DNA of 64,000 nt from Natronobacterium haloterrestre (GCF_900112205.1 NZ_FOKW01000006.1:238883-302882), one strand, 5' to 3'; counted from the stretch's first letter, positions 36,755-45,944 are shown. Notes: generated by a model not told the origin, from the sequence alone. Translations and numbers: made by a program.

Positions 36755-38836
36755 TCACTCGAGGTCGATCCCGCGTTCGGCAAGCAGGTCGCGGAACTCG
36801 TCCTCGTCGACGATCGGTACGTCGTTTTCCTCGGCGTCGTCCCGCTTCGTCCGCCCGGGATTGTCCCCGACCACCAGGTAGTCCGTGTTCCCCGAGACAC
36901 TTCCCGTGGCGTTCGCGCCGTGGGCCTCGACGGTCTCCTGGGCCTCGCCCCGTGTCACGCCCTCGAGCGAACCGGTGAAGACGAAGGTCAGCCCCTCGAG
37001 TTCGTCGCCGCCGGACGCGAGGGCTGATTCCTGGGGGGAGACGTGCTCGAGGACGTCGTCGACCGCCGCGGCGTTCGCCTCGCTCGCGAAGAACTCGTGG
37101 ATCCGCTCGGCGACCGTTTCGCCGACGTCGTCGACCCCCTCGAGCCGTTCGGGGTCGTCCTCGGCGGCCTCGCGGAACGCCTCGAACGTGCCGAACTCGC
37201 GGGCGAGTTCGCGGGCGGTCGTCGGGCCGACGTGGGGGATGCCAAGCGCCGAGAGGAAGTCGGCGAGCGGGGGTTCTCGGGCCGAATCGATCTCCGCGAG
37301 CAGGTTCTCGGCGCTTTTCTCGCCCCAGCCCTCGAGTTCGGCGAGGTCCTCGCGCTCGAGTTCGTACAGGTCGGCGACCGACTCGAGCAGGCCGGCGTCG
37401 ACCAGTTGGCGGACGCTCTTCTCGCCCAGGCCCTCGAGATCGAGGCCGTCGTCGCTCGCGTAGTACTCGATCGATCGGCGCAGTTGTGCGTCGCAGGCGA
37501 GTCCGCCGGTACAGAACGCCATCGGGCCGTCGCGTTCGATCGGGCTGTCGCAGACGGGACAGTGATCGGGCAGTTCGTAGTGGCCCTCGCTTTCCTTCTC
37601 GACGACCTCCTCGACGTAGGGGATCACGTCGCCCGCCCGCTGGACGCGGACCGTGTCGCCGACGTTGACGTTCTTCTCGGCGATCTCCTCGGGGTTGTGC
37701 AGGCTCGCCCGCGAGACCGTCACGCCCCCGACGTCGACCGGCTCGAGCAGGGCAACGGGGGTGACCCGGCCGGTACGGCCGATCTGGACCGCGACGTCGA
37801 CGATCGGCGTCACCTCCGCGCGGGCGGGGAACTTGTAGGCGAAGGCGTAGCGATCGTGGCGTGCGGTACGGCCCAGTTCCTCGCGGGCGTCGCGGTCGTC
37901 GACCTTGATCACGACGCCGTCGATCTCGAAGTCGAGGTCGTCACGGGCCTCGAGCATGCGCTCGCGGTAGTCGATCGCGCCGTCGACGTCGTCGACGACC
38001 TCGACGCGGTCCGTTACGCGCAGCCCCCACTCGGGGAACCGCTCGAGTTCCGCGCGGTGACTCTCCTCGAGGTCGCTGGCCTCGAGCACGTCGAAGTAGA
38101 AGACCTCGAGTGGGCGCTCGGCGACGACGGCGGGATCGAGTTGCCGGATCGTCCCGGCGGTCGCGTTCCTGGGGTTGGCGAACGGGTCCTCGCCGCGTTC
38201 GATCCGCTCGCGGTTGTACTCCTGGAAAGCGTCTTTCGGCATGTAGACCTCGCCTCGGACCGCGAGGAAGTCGGGGTAGTCGCCGTGGAGCCGCTGGGGG
38301 ACCGAACCGATCGTGCGGGCGTTCCGGGTGACGTCGTCGCCCTCGCGGCCGTCGCCGCGGGTGACGGCCCGCTCTAGGCCGCCGTCCTCGTAGACGAACT
38401 CCATCGAGACGCCGTCGAACTTGGGTTCGCAGACGTAGTCGACGCTTCCTACCTCGCGGCGGACCCGCTCGTCGAACTCCCGGACGTCCGCCTCGTCGCC
38501 GCTCCCCTCGATCGAGAGCATCGGCGCGACGTGTTCGACCGTCTCGAACTCCTCGATGGGTTCGCCGCCGACGCTCCTGGTCGGGCTGTCGGGGTGGTCG
38601 AGGTCGAACGCGTCCTCCAGTTCCCGCAGTCGGGAAAAGAGCGCGTCGTAGGTTCGGTCGGCGATGATGGGATCGTTCTCGACGTAGTAGCGGCGGTCGT
38701 GCTCGCGGATCGCCTCCCGGAGCAACTCGACCTGCTCGCGGGCCTCCTCCGGCGAGAGCTCCTCGACCGGCTCGAAGTCGGTCGGCGGATCCCGGAGGTA
38801 GGGGTTATCCTCGGCGTTCTCGTCGACGATTGGCAT
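36755..38836 (-). CDS. ligA: NAD-dependent DNA ligase LigA
   Basis: Bacterial-type DNA ligase, 693 residues, seals nicks using NAD+. Domain Ia (DHRYYVENDPI-like REHDRRYYVENDPIIADRTYD) binds NMN. The adenylation Lys139 is in VCEPKFDGVS. The OB-fold follows around VQIGRTGRVTPVALLEPV. The four-Cys zinc site is in HCPVCDSPI and FCTGGLACDAQL. Then come tandem HhH and a C-terminal BRCT domain (GLTFVFTGSLEGVTRGEA). Haloarchaea are known to carry LigA from bacterial transfer beside an ATP-dependent ligase. Full length and all key residues present. Confidence 0.98.
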   Translation of the reverse strand: MPIVDENAEDNPYLRDPPTDFEPVEELSPEEAREQVELLREAIREHDRRYYVENDPIIADRTYDALFSRLRELEDAFDLDHPDSPTRSVGGEPIEEFETVEHVAPMLSIEGSGDEADVREFDERVRREVGSVDYVCEPKFDGVSMEFVYEDGGLERAVTRGDGREGDDVTRNARTIGSVPQRLHGDYPDFLAVRGEVYMPKDAFQEYNRERIERGEDPFANPRNATAGTIRQLDPAVVAERPLEVFYFDVLEASDLEESHRAELERFPEWGLRVTDRVEVVDDVDGAIDYRERMLEARDDLDFEIDGVVIKVDDRDAREELGRTARHDRYAFAYKFPARAEVTPIVDVAVQIGRTGRVTPVALLEPVDVGGVTVSRASLHNPEEIAEKNVNVGDTVRVQRAGDVIPYVEEVVEKESEGHYELPDHCPVCDSPIERDGPMAFCTGGLACDAQLRRSIEYYASDDGLDLEGLGEKSVRQLVDAGLLESVADLYELEREDLAELEGWGEKSAENLLAEIDSAREPPLADFLSALGIPHVGPTTARELAREFGTFEAFREAAEDDPERLEGVDDVGETVAERIHEFFASEANAAAVDDVLEHVSPQESALASGGDELEGLTFVFTGSLEGVTRGEAQETVEAHGANATGSVSGNTDYLVVGDNPGRTKRDDAEENDVPIVDEDEFRDLLAERGIDLE

Positions 38837-38895
38837 TTCGCGGAGATAGCCGTTCGCCCCCGTTAACGTTACTGACTGGTCGTCGGTGATCCACT

Positions 38896-38925
38896 GTCCC
38901 GTCCCGTCCCGTCCCGTCCCGTCCC
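38896..38925. repeat. Pentamer repeat, six copies of gtccc
   Basis: Six perfect tandem gtccc units in the 99-base gap between ligA and the ferredoxin gene (both on the minus strand). It lies just after the stop of the ferredoxin gene and may act in the ligA upstream region. Confidence 0.95.
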
Positions 38926-38935
38926 GATCCGGGAG

Positions 38936-39313
38936 TCACTTCCACGGGTTGTCGACCAGTTCCGTGTGGACGCTCGAGCCGACCGCGAGCCGGCAGTCGG
39001 TCCGCGGCATGGCGACACACAGCAACACGTATCCCACTTCCCGATGGCGGTCTTTCAGCGCCCGCGGCCGACGACGGTAGGAAAACGCGTCCCCGACGTC
39101 GAGCCGGCCGGTTTCGATCGCAGTGGCCGTCGGTTCCGATCCCTCGCTTCCGAGCAGCCGTCCCGTGCAGGTGCCACAAGCGCCGGTGCGACAGCCAAAC
39201 GGGAGTGCGACGTCGGCCCGTTCGGCCCCCTCGAGGACGGTTTCCTCCTCGCGAACCGCGATCGTTCGCGTCCGGCCGTCGGGCCACTCGAGGGTTACGT
39301 CGTGGCTCGTCAT
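38936..39313 (-). CDS. 2Fe-2S ferredoxin, paralogue A (downstream of SBP56)
   Basis: Plant-type ferredoxin fold, 125 residues. Three ligands are Cys41, Cys46 and Cys49 in FGCRTGACGTC; the fourth is Cys99 in YVLLCVAMPR. The C49-to-C99 spacing (49 residues) is longer than the usual about 29, with an insertion holding YRRRPRAL. Both this and the ferredoxin at 40813 open with the same DVTLEWPDG/EVTLEWPDG strand and end with a shared PR-x-DCR-x-AVG...D-x-PW tail, which is unusual. It starts 31 bases after the SBP56 stop, so it is probably co-transcribed. It is likely an electron carrier for or from that enzyme. Confidence 0.9.
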   Translation of the reverse strand: MTSHDVTLEWPDGRTRTIAVREEETVLEGAERADVALPFGCRTGACGTCTGRLLGSEGSEPTATAIETGRLDVGDAFSYRRRPRALKDRHREVGYVLLCVAMPRTDCRLAVGSSVHTELVDNPWK

Positions 39314-39344
39314 GTGATCGATCGGACCGTCGTTCCGCGGGCGA

Positions 39345-40748
39345 TCACTGCCAGACGTCGCTCGTGCAGTCGCCGTCGGGCCACCGGATCTCGTGGGCGC
39401 GGGCCGGCCCCGCGGGGCACTCGCCCCAGTCGACGAGGAAGTCCTCGTCGAGTGTCATCGTCCCGTTTCGGGGATCGACGTCGGCCTTCAGCATCACCGA
39501 CCCCTGCTCGCCCTCCTCGGGATAGAACTGGTCGTCCCACGAGGAGAACAGCGAGGTGGTCCAGTAGAGGCGCTCGCCGTCCAGCGAGAGCTGTATCATC
39601 TGTGGGCCGGCGTTCAGTTCCCGGCCCTGGACCTCCTGCACCTCGCCGAAGGTGCCGCCGACCGACAGCGAGTCGGCCCGCCGCGGATTCGACGGGTCCG
39701 AGATGTCGTACATCCAGACCTCGCCGTGGAGCCAGTTCGACCCGAACAGGTACCGATCGTCCATCGAGATGAGGATGTCCGTCGGCAGGGCTGGCACGGG
39801 CATGTCCCAGTCGTCGTGCTCCCGGCTCTCGAAGTCGATGACCTTCTCCGCGCGGTACTCGCCGGATTCCTCGTCCCGCCAGAAGTGGAAGACGTTCGAC
39901 GAGAGCGCGGCCCCGACGAACCCGTGGGTCGATTCCGGCGTGTGGAGGAAGCGCACCTCGAGCGGGATCAATCCCTCCTCGCCGAGGTCGATCGTCTGCT
40001 CGACGGTGCCGTCCTCCCAGTCCCAGAAGTGGAGCCGCTGGCCGTAGTTTCCCGCCTCGACGTCGTCGAGGTCGAAGCCCGGGTAGTACGTCTTCGGCGC
40101 CGCCCACTCGCTGGAGACCATCACGTTCTGACGTGGCTGGTACCAGTAGTCGTAGTTCATCTCGATCTCGCCCGGTGGCTCCCACCGGCCTTCGATCTCG
40201 AAGTCGTCGTTCAACTCGAGGAACCCGCCCGGAAGGTCCCCGTCGGCGTCGCCCAGCATGCTGATCAGGATCTCCCCCTCCGGGATACAGTGGACCGTGT
40301 GTGGGGCCGAGAGATCGTACTCGTAGACTTCCTCGGGTTCGATCACCGTCTCCAGTTCGGGGTTCCGGCGATCGGCGGCGTCGATGACGTGGATCCGCGA
40401 GGACCGCTGGCCGGGAACGATCAGGTGCCGTCGCTCGAGTCCCTCGACGTGACACGACGACGAACACGCGTTCCACCCGAAGTGGTGGAGTTCGTCCCCG
40501 CGGTTCGGGAGTTCGACGCGGTCGACGATCTCGCAGTACGTCTCCGAGTCGGGATCGAGGTCGACGACCGCAACGAAGTCCGGCGCGTCGACGTCGGTGC
40601 CGACGTAGAGACTCATCACGTAGGCCAGTTTTTCGCGTCCGCCTTCCTCGATCGCGGCCTGGGGCGTCGCGTAGCCGGGCCCCTCGAGTCGATGGTGATC
40701 GTGGTCGTGGTCCGATTCGACCTCGCCACCTGTGCTAGCATCACTCAT
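39345..40748 (-). CDS. Selenium-binding protein SBP56 family (methanethiol oxidase-like)
   Basis: 467 residues from ATG 40748, member of the SBP56/SELENBP1 family; characterised members are copper-dependent methanethiol oxidases forming formaldehyde, sulfide and H2O2. It is a beta-propeller with typical landmarks: GYATPQAAIEEGGREKLAYV at the start, Cys95/Cys99/His100 in WNACSSSCH, HLIVPGQRSSRIHVIDA, SAPHTVHCIPEGEILISMLG and NYDYWYQPRQNVMVSSEW. HTPESTHGFVGAAL and EVWMYDISDPSNPR follow. The His-rich N-terminus (HDHDHH) could bind metal. TATA (aaataaa) about 24-32 bases upstream. It is flanked on both sides by ferredoxins. Confidence 0.93.
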   Translation of the reverse strand: MSDASTGGEVESDHDHDHHRLEGPGYATPQAAIEEGGREKLAYVMSLYVGTDVDAPDFVAVVDLDPDSETYCEIVDRVELPNRGDELHHFGWNACSSSCHVEGLERRHLIVPGQRSSRIHVIDAADRRNPELETVIEPEEVYEYDLSAPHTVHCIPEGEILISMLGDADGDLPGGFLELNDDFEIEGRWEPPGEIEMNYDYWYQPRQNVMVSSEWAAPKTYYPGFDLDDVEAGNYGQRLHFWDWEDGTVEQTIDLGEEGLIPLEVRFLHTPESTHGFVGAALSSNVFHFWRDEESGEYRAEKVIDFESREHDDWDMPVPALPTDILISMDDRYLFGSNWLHGEVWMYDISDPSNPRRADSLSVGGTFGEVQEVQGRELNAGPQMIQLSLDGERLYWTTSLFSSWDDQFYPEEGEQGSVMLKADVDPRNGTMTLDEDFLVDWGECPAGPARAHEIRWPDGDCTSDVWQ

Positions 40749-40812
40749 GATTTTCTCGACCACGACCGCATAAATAAATCTATTCGGGGGCGTGACGGGA
40801 GCGAACCGGACG

Positions 40813-41181
40813 CTACGCCCACGGACTGTCGCCGACTTCGGCCCGGATCGCCGGCCCGACCGCGACCCGGCAGTCGGCCCGCGGCAGGGCGATACACAGC
40901 AGGACGTAGCCGTCCGCGCGCTCGCCGTCGGTGAGGGCCGCGGGCTGGCGACGGTAGTCGAAGGCCTCGGCGGCGTCGACCGGGCCGATCGCGCCGGTCG
41001 CGCCGTCCCCGTCGACGCCCACCACTCGACCGACGCAGGTCGTACAGGTCCCCTTCCGACAGTCGGCCGGCAACCGAATTCCCTCCCGCTGGGCGGCCTC
41101 GAGTACCGTGTCCCGCGAGTCGACCGCGACCGTGTCGGTCCCGCCGTCCGGCCACTCGAGGGTGACCTCGTACTCCGTCAT
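40813..41181 (-). CDS. 2Fe-2S ferredoxin, paralogue B (upstream of SBP56)
   Basis: 122-residue ferredoxin with Cys41, Cys46 and Cys49 in DCRKGTCTTC and Cys96 in YVLLCIALPR; an extra Cys104 sits in the shared ADCRVAVG tail. It is about half identical to the ferredoxin at 38936 across its whole length, including the unusual long loop before the last ligand. It is the first gene of the minus-strand trio; SBP56 begins 64 bases later with its own TATA. The duplicated gene pair bracketing SBP56 suggests a specific redox partnership. Confidence 0.9.
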   Translation of the reverse strand: MTEYEVTLEWPDGGTDTVAVDSRDTVLEAAQREGIRLPADCRKGTCTTCVGRVVGVDGDGATGAIGPVDAAEAFDYRRQPAALTDGERADGYVLLCIALPRADCRVAVGPAIRAEVGDSPWA

Positions 41182-41335
41182 CGTCGCCCCGTCGGTCCCG
41201 CCGGGCGTTCGCGTGGTTCGATCATGGTCGGGGGACGGTACGGCCCGCGACGAGAAAAACCTGCGCTGGGAAGGAGAAGGGGTCGCGAGAAGCGACGAGT
41301 CACAATCCCCCGAAAGAATCAGCGTAACCGAAACG

Positions 41336-42799
41336 TCAGTCCACGGACGGTGCCGCCGGCTCCTCCGCCGGGGCCTCCTGCTCCGGCCCTTCCTTGTAGA
41401 ACATCCGCCAGCCGGTCGCGCCCATCAGGACCAACACCAGCGGCGAGATGATCCCGAAGAAGTAGTACGGGGCGTACTCGATCACCGGGACGCCGAGCGC
41501 CGAGGCCATGAAGACCCCGCCCGATCCCCAGGGAACGAACGCCGACGTCGTCGTCCCCGCGGCTTCGACCGCTCGCGAGAGGTTCCGGCTCTCGAGGTTG
41601 TAGTCGTCGTAGAGGTTCTGCAGCGTCATGCCGGGGACGACGATCGCCATGTACTGTTCCGCCGCGAGGAAGTTCATCGCAATGGTTCCCGCGGCCGTTC
41701 CGGCGGTCAGCCCCGCGACGCTGCTGACGGCCTGCCCGATGTAGAACGCGATCGCCGCCAGTATACCGGTCTCCTGGAGGATTCCCCCGAGAGCCAGCGC
41801 GGCGACGACGATCGAGACCACCCACATCGAGCCACTGAGGCCGCCGCTGGCGAGCAGTTCGTTCGTGAGTTCGACGCCGGTCTCCGGGCTGGTCCCGTAG
41901 TGGACGGTCTCCCAGGCGGCGGCGAAGCCGACGCCCTGGACCGTTGTGGCGACCCCGACGCCGGCGAAGATGCCGGCACCCAGCGACGGCAGGGCCGGGA
42001 ACCCGTAGAACGCGAGCGCGAAGGTGAGGACGAGCGGGAGGAACGTCAGCGGCGAGATCGCGTAGCTACCCGCGAGTCCACCCTGGATCTCGGCGATCCG
42101 ATCGGCCGGAACCGAACCGCTGGCGTCCAGACCAAGGAAGATGAACAGGACGAGCGAGATCCCGAACGCGATCAGGGTGCCGGGACGCATCGCCCGGATG
42201 TGGTCCATCAGTTCGGTGTTCGTCACCGCGGCGGCGAGGTTCGTCGTATCGGAGAGCGGCGAGTTCTTGTCGCCGGTGTAGGCTCCCGAGAGGACGGCAC
42301 CGGCCGTCATCGCCTCGGGGATTCCCAGGCCGGAGCCGATCCCGATCATCGCGACGCCGAGCGTCCCTGCCGTCGTCCACGAGGAGCCGATCGCGAAGGC
42401 GACGATCGCCGAGAGGACGACCGTAAACGGGAGGAAGATCTCCGGCGAGAGGAACTCAAGCCCGTAGTACATCAGCGTCGGAATCGTCCCGGAGTCGATC
42501 CAGGACGCGATGAGCATGTAGATAACGAACAGGATGAGAATGGCCTGTAGGCCGGTCACTACGCTTCGACTGATCCCGTCGTACAGGTCGGACCAGGTGT
42601 ATCCGAAGTAGTATCTGCCGAACAGGCCGGCGAAGGCGATACCCCACAACAGCGGAATCTGCGGGTCCATCTCGAGCCAGATCATCCCGGCAGACAGGAA
42701 CAGCAACATCCCGACGATCGGGACGAGAGCTTCTCCCAAGGATGGCTGTTTGTCCTCGGGAATTTCGTCGTACGTTTTCGGTCGGAAGTCCAGGCCCAT
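41336..42799 (-). CDS. nhaC: Na+/H+ antiporter NhaC family
   Basis: Polytopic antiporter, 487 residues from ATG 42799 (MGLDFRPKTYDEIPEDKQ). About 12 hydrophobic segments. NhaC family features: FAIGSSWTTAGTLGVAMIGIG, MTAGAVLSGAYTGDKNSPLSDTTNLAAA (the conserved G-D-K-x-S-P-x-S-D-T-T block), then MNFLAAEQYMAIVVPGM and VPWGSGGVFMASALGV. Bacterial NhaC exchanges Na+ for H+; related members are malate/lactate antiporters. Promoter TATA at 42831-42840. Confidence 0.94.
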   Translation of the reverse strand: MGLDFRPKTYDEIPEDKQPSLGEALVPIVGMLLFLSAGMIWLEMDPQIPLLWGIAFAGLFGRYYFGYTWSDLYDGISRSVVTGLQAILILFVIYMLIASWIDSGTIPTLMYYGLEFLSPEIFLPFTVVLSAIVAFAIGSSWTTAGTLGVAMIGIGSGLGIPEAMTAGAVLSGAYTGDKNSPLSDTTNLAAAVTNTELMDHIRAMRPGTLIAFGISLVLFIFLGLDASGSVPADRIAEIQGGLAGSYAISPLTFLPLVLTFALAFYGFPALPSLGAGIFAGVGVATTVQGVGFAAAWETVHYGTSPETGVELTNELLASGGLSGSMWVVSIVVAALALGGILQETGILAAIAFYIGQAVSSVAGLTAGTAAGTIAMNFLAAEQYMAIVVPGMTLQNLYDDYNLESRNLSRAVEAAGTTTSAFVPWGSGGVFMASALGVPVIEYAPYYFFGIISPLVLVLMGATGWRMFYKEGPEQEAPAEEPAAPSVD

Positions 42800-42830
42800 G
42801 TTACCGATTAGCTTATGCTTTCTACACCGG

Positions 42831-42840
42831 GTATATATAA
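42831..42840 (-). promoter_or_regulatory. TATA box of the NhaC gene
   Basis: gtatatataa (minus ttatatatac) lies 32-41 bases before the ATG at 42799, giving a short or absent leader. Confidence 0.65.
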
Positions 42841-42945
42841 CATCGCCATTCGGAATGGGGTTTATGATACGGTAGCAATTCTCATTCCTCGACCGCGCGA
42901 TCGGACCCAGCACTTTACCCGTCCCGGCACCCTACGGTCCGATAG

Positions 42946-43812
42946 ATGGGACAGGGACCGGATTCCGAGTACGGGCTCGTCGACCTCGAGGAGGTCGACA
43001 CTCCCGGCGACGAGTGGGAAGAGATCGACGTCTCCGACACCGAAGCGGACCGGATCGCCCGCAAGCGCGACCGGGAGTTCGAACAGTTCGAGGAGCGGAT
43101 CAAGGATGCCGACCAGTTCAAGGTCGAGCAGTCGGTGTTCGACGACGCGACGTTCGCGGCGCTCTACAAGCTAGTACAGGACGGCTACGTCGAGGCCTTC
43201 GGCGGGCCGCTCTCGACGGGCAAGGAGGCCAACGTCTACCACGCGCTGGGCGACGACCGCGAGGTCGCAGTCAAGATCTACCGGATCAACGCCTCTAACT
43301 TCCGGCAGATGCGCGACTATCTCGAGGGTGACCCCCGTTTCGAGGGCCTGGGCGGCAAGAAGAAAGACGTCGTCCTCGCCTGGACGAAGAAGGAACTGGC
43401 GAACCTCCGGCGGGCGAAAGCGGCCGGCGTTCGCGTGCCGGAGCCGATCGCCGCCGAACGGAACGTCCTCGTGATGGAATACATCGGCGACGAGGACGGC
43501 CGTGCCAAGCGTCTGGGCGAGGTCCACATCGAGAACCCCGAAACCGCGTACGAGGTCATGCGCGAGTACATGCGCCGGCTCTACTCGGCCGGTATCGTCC
43601 ACGGCGACCTGAGCGAGTACAACGTCGTCTTCGACGAGGGCCAGCTCGTGCTCATCGACCTCGGCCAGGCCGTCACCGTCCACCACCCCAACAGCCGCGA
43701 GTTCTTAGAGCGGGACTGCGAGAACGTCGCGAGCTTCTTCTCCCGGCAGGGGCTCGAGACCGATCCCGACGAGTTGCTCGAGTTCGTGACGAGTCCGGAA
43801 CCGGACCCGTAG
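42946..43812 (+). CDS. rio1: RIO1-type serine/threonine kinase
   Basis: Atypical protein kinase of late 30S ribosome maturation, 288 residues. N-terminal acidic extension (1-45), then the RIO domain: GPLSTGKEANVYHAL (flexible P-loop), the Lys in EVAVKIYRINASNFR, LVMEYIGDEDG (hinge), the catalytic loop IVHGDLSEYNVVF with Asp and Asn, and the metal-binding LIDLGQAVTVHHPN replacing DFG. This is the Rio1 signature set. Starts at ATG 42946. Its stop precedes a mobile-element-like region. Confidence 0.95.
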   Translation: MGQGPDSEYGLVDLEEVDTPGDEWEEIDVSDTEADRIARKRDREFEQFEERIKDADQFKVEQSVFDDATFAALYKLVQDGYVEAFGGPLSTGKEANVYHALGDDREVAVKIYRINASNFRQMRDYLEGDPRFEGLGGKKKDVVLAWTKKELANLRRAKAAGVRVPEPIAAERNVLVMEYIGDEDGRAKRLGEVHIENPETAYEVMREYMRRLYSAGIVHGDLSEYNVVFDEGQLVLIDLGQAVTVHHPNSREFLERDCENVASFFSRQGLETDPDELLEFVTSPEPDP

Positions 43813-43920
43813 CTAGCCCGACTCGGGACCGAAACGCCCCACACGATCCGATTTCAGAGCCGTTCGTACCCACAGGAGGTCACGGTCTTCGTCACGTTGG
43901 TCGCCAGCCCGATGGTTACG

Positions 43921-44458
43921 GAAAGTCAAGGAGAAAGCCTCGCCGTTCACGGCGGGGATGAATCCGACAACACGGCCACAACCGCCGGAATTAAGCCTCT
44001 CGGCAGCGTTTTTGTGGGTAAGCACAACGGGCAAAAACTGGCGGTTGGATTGGGGTCCGCCCGGACGACGAAGGCCACCACACCGTTCCCGAGAGGGCGT
44101 CTCCGAGGCCGTGGCAACACGGCAGGCAAAAAGCGACCCTCGCCCGCTTGTGCCTGCCCACCGTGGCACGAAGGGCAGGCAGGCCGATGGCACGGCCCGT
44201 GCCCGGACGCAGGGAAACCTGCGACTGGGGGCATCCCCACCGTCTCTCCGAGACGAACGGGATGCACGGTGCAAGCGGATACCGCGTCCGAATGGACGCC
44301 GAACACGCCACACCCCTCGCGGGGCCGACGTATCGCGCACGAACCCGGTATCCCTCGCCGGACCCCGTTCGGCAGGCGAGAAGTTGCCAGCGGGGACACG
44401 GGACTGGCCCGCTGTCCCGCGCTGGAATCCTCGCGCTTCAGCGCGGGGAGGATGTCAA
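43921..44458. mobile_element. Palindrome-ended IS200/IS605-like remnant or MITE (PATE-like), no transposase
   Basis: About 540 bases without a halophile-like ORF, bounded by two short hairpins. The left hairpin is cctcgccgt/acggcgggg (43938-43957); the right is cctcgcgc-ttca-gcgcgggg (44429-44448), followed by aggatgtcaa. The right end matches my memory of 3' ends of haloarchaeal IS1341/IS605-type tnpB elements, whose terminus also encodes the omega/re RNA. Haloarchaea are known to hold palindrome-associated MITEs of about 500-600 bases, called PATEs. No TnpA or TnpB motif is seen. Identification rests on the end structure and is moderate. Confidence 0.5.
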
Positions 44459-44756
44459 TGTCTCGCCGACGCTGCCGGTAACGACAGCGCGACCGAGCAC
44501 CGTTTCGACGATCACGCGGAGTCGTGCTCGGTGCGGCCGTCGACTCGTGAGGTAGTGGAGCCGTCGACTCCGGGGCGTCCGGTAACCGTGCGGGCGACTA
44601 CGGGAGCATCCCGAGCGAGGGGCGGATACGAACCCAAATGTGGCTCCCGAAGCAGCACCGATCCGGCGACCAGTTCTGCCGCCTGAGTGTCTCTCGAGCC
44701 CGACCGTCCGGATCGCTCATCCCAATCGTTATCGATGCGAACTCCCTCGTTTTCAT

Positions 44757-45944
44757 ATGCGGAAAGGTAACACACGACGGCTATTTCTCCGATCGATCGC
44801 GGCGGCGAGTGCAGTCGGTGCTGCGGGGGTCGGGGTCGGGAGCGGACAGTCGGACGACGGAGACGACGCGGATTCCGAGGGGACGGACTCACTCGTCGCA
44901 ACCGTGACCGTCGCGCCGGACGGTGACCTGACGTTCGAGCCGGAATCCGTCGAACTCCCCCTCGGCGGGCGTGTCGAGTGGGAGTTCGAGGACGACGGGC
45001 ACAACGTCTCGACGTACGAAGTCGCCTCGGACGCCGTCTCGGTTCCGGCGGACGCAGAGCCGTTCGCCTCCTACGCCAATGGCGACGCCGAGGACGCGGA
45101 CGATCCGGACCTCGAGCCCGAGGACCTGGATCACGATGCCGTCCTCGATGAAGGGGAGACCTTCGTGCACACGTTCACGGTCCCGGGCGAGTACGCGTAC
45201 GTCTGTACGCAACACGAACCGGAGATGGCCGGGACCGTCACCGTCCATCCCTGCGTCGACGAGACGGTGACGGTCGCACCGGACGGCGACCTGACGTTCG
45301 ATCCCGAGACCCTCGAGGTGGGACTCGGGGACACCGTCGAGTGGGAGTTCGAGGACGACGGGCACAACGTCTCGACGTACGAGGTCGCCTCGGACGCCGT
45401 CTCGATCCCGGACGGGGCGGAGCCCTTTGCCTCCTACGACGAGTACGGTGCGGACCCGGACGACCTGGATCACGACGCCGTCCTCGAGGCGGGGGAGACG
45501 TTTACACACACGTTCACGGTGTCGGGCGAGTACGAGTACGTCTGTACGCGCCACGTTCCGGAGATGGTTGGGACGGTCGAGGTCAGCGACGAACCGGACG
45601 CGGAGGTGATCGCGGGTCCGGACGGGGCCTGGCGGTTCGAACCCGAGACGGTTCGGATTACGGCGGGCGACGTGGTGCGCTGGGAGTTCGCCAGTCCCGG
45701 CCACAACGCGACCTCTCACCCCGAGGCGGCGGACGAGACGTCGAACCCCGAGGGTGCCGACTGGTTCGCGACCTACGAGGGGGACGATCACTTCTCCGTG
45801 GTCGAGGAGGGGACGACCTTCGATCACCGGTTCGTCGTGCCGGGGACCTACGAGTACGTCTGTGTTCCACACCTTCCGACGATGGCCGGCGAGGTCGTCG
45901 TCGAACCCTGTCCGATCGACGACGCGGAGTCGGACTCGGAGTGA
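44757..45944 (+). CDS. Exported protein with three halocyanin/plastocyanin-like copper domains
   Basis: 395 residues from ATG 44757. The N-terminus has a twin-arginine-like signal (RRLFLRSIAAASAVGAAG), so it is exported folded, possibly with copper. Three cupredoxin domains: D1 about 47-164, D2 about 169-276, D3 about 283-384. Each has type-1 copper ligands: His82/Cys150/His153/Met157, His203/Cys263/His266/Met270 and His316/Cys369/His372/Met376. No C-terminal anchor is visible. D1 and D2 share 69 nearly identical bases, a recent duplication. The next gene is a Tat-exported sulfite-oxidase-type molybdoenzyme, for which this may be the electron acceptor. Confidence 0.9.
   Translation: MRKGNTRRLFLRSIAAASAVGAAGVGVGSGQSDDGDDADSEGTDSLVATVTVAPDGDLTFEPESVELPLGGRVEWEFEDDGHNVSTYEVASDAVSVPADAEPFASYANGDAEDADDPDLEPEDLDHDAVLDEGETFVHTFTVPGEYAYVCTQHEPEMAGTVTVHPCVDETVTVAPDGDLTFDPETLEVGLGDTVEWEFEDDGHNVSTYEVASDAVSIPDGAEPFASYDEYGADPDDLDHDAVLEAGETFTHTFTVSGEYEYVCTRHVPEMVGTVEVSDEPDAEVIAGPDGAWRFEPETVRITAGDVVRWEFASPGHNATSHPEAADETSNPEGADWFATYEGDDHFSVVEEGTTFDHRFVVPGTYEYVCVPHLPTMAGEVVVEPCPIDDAESDSE
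44973..45041 (+). repeat. 69-base internal direct repeat, copy 1 (copy 2 at 45336-45404)
   Basis: The two copies differ at one base (gaa versus gag) and encode the strand-plus-His-ligand segment of copper domains 1 and 2. The near identity at synonymous positions indicates recent duplication or gene conversion. Confidence 0.95.

Noticed and set aside
43921..44458. RNase P RNA or SRP RNA
   Set aside because: The gaaagtc string at 43921 recalled RNase P, but the other conserved P RNA elements are absent and the right end matches IS605-type termini better.
44512..44901. Minus-strand ORF overlapping the start of the copper protein gene
   Set aside because: Arg-rich with no halophile signature; it overlaps the Tat signal coding region of a clear gene.
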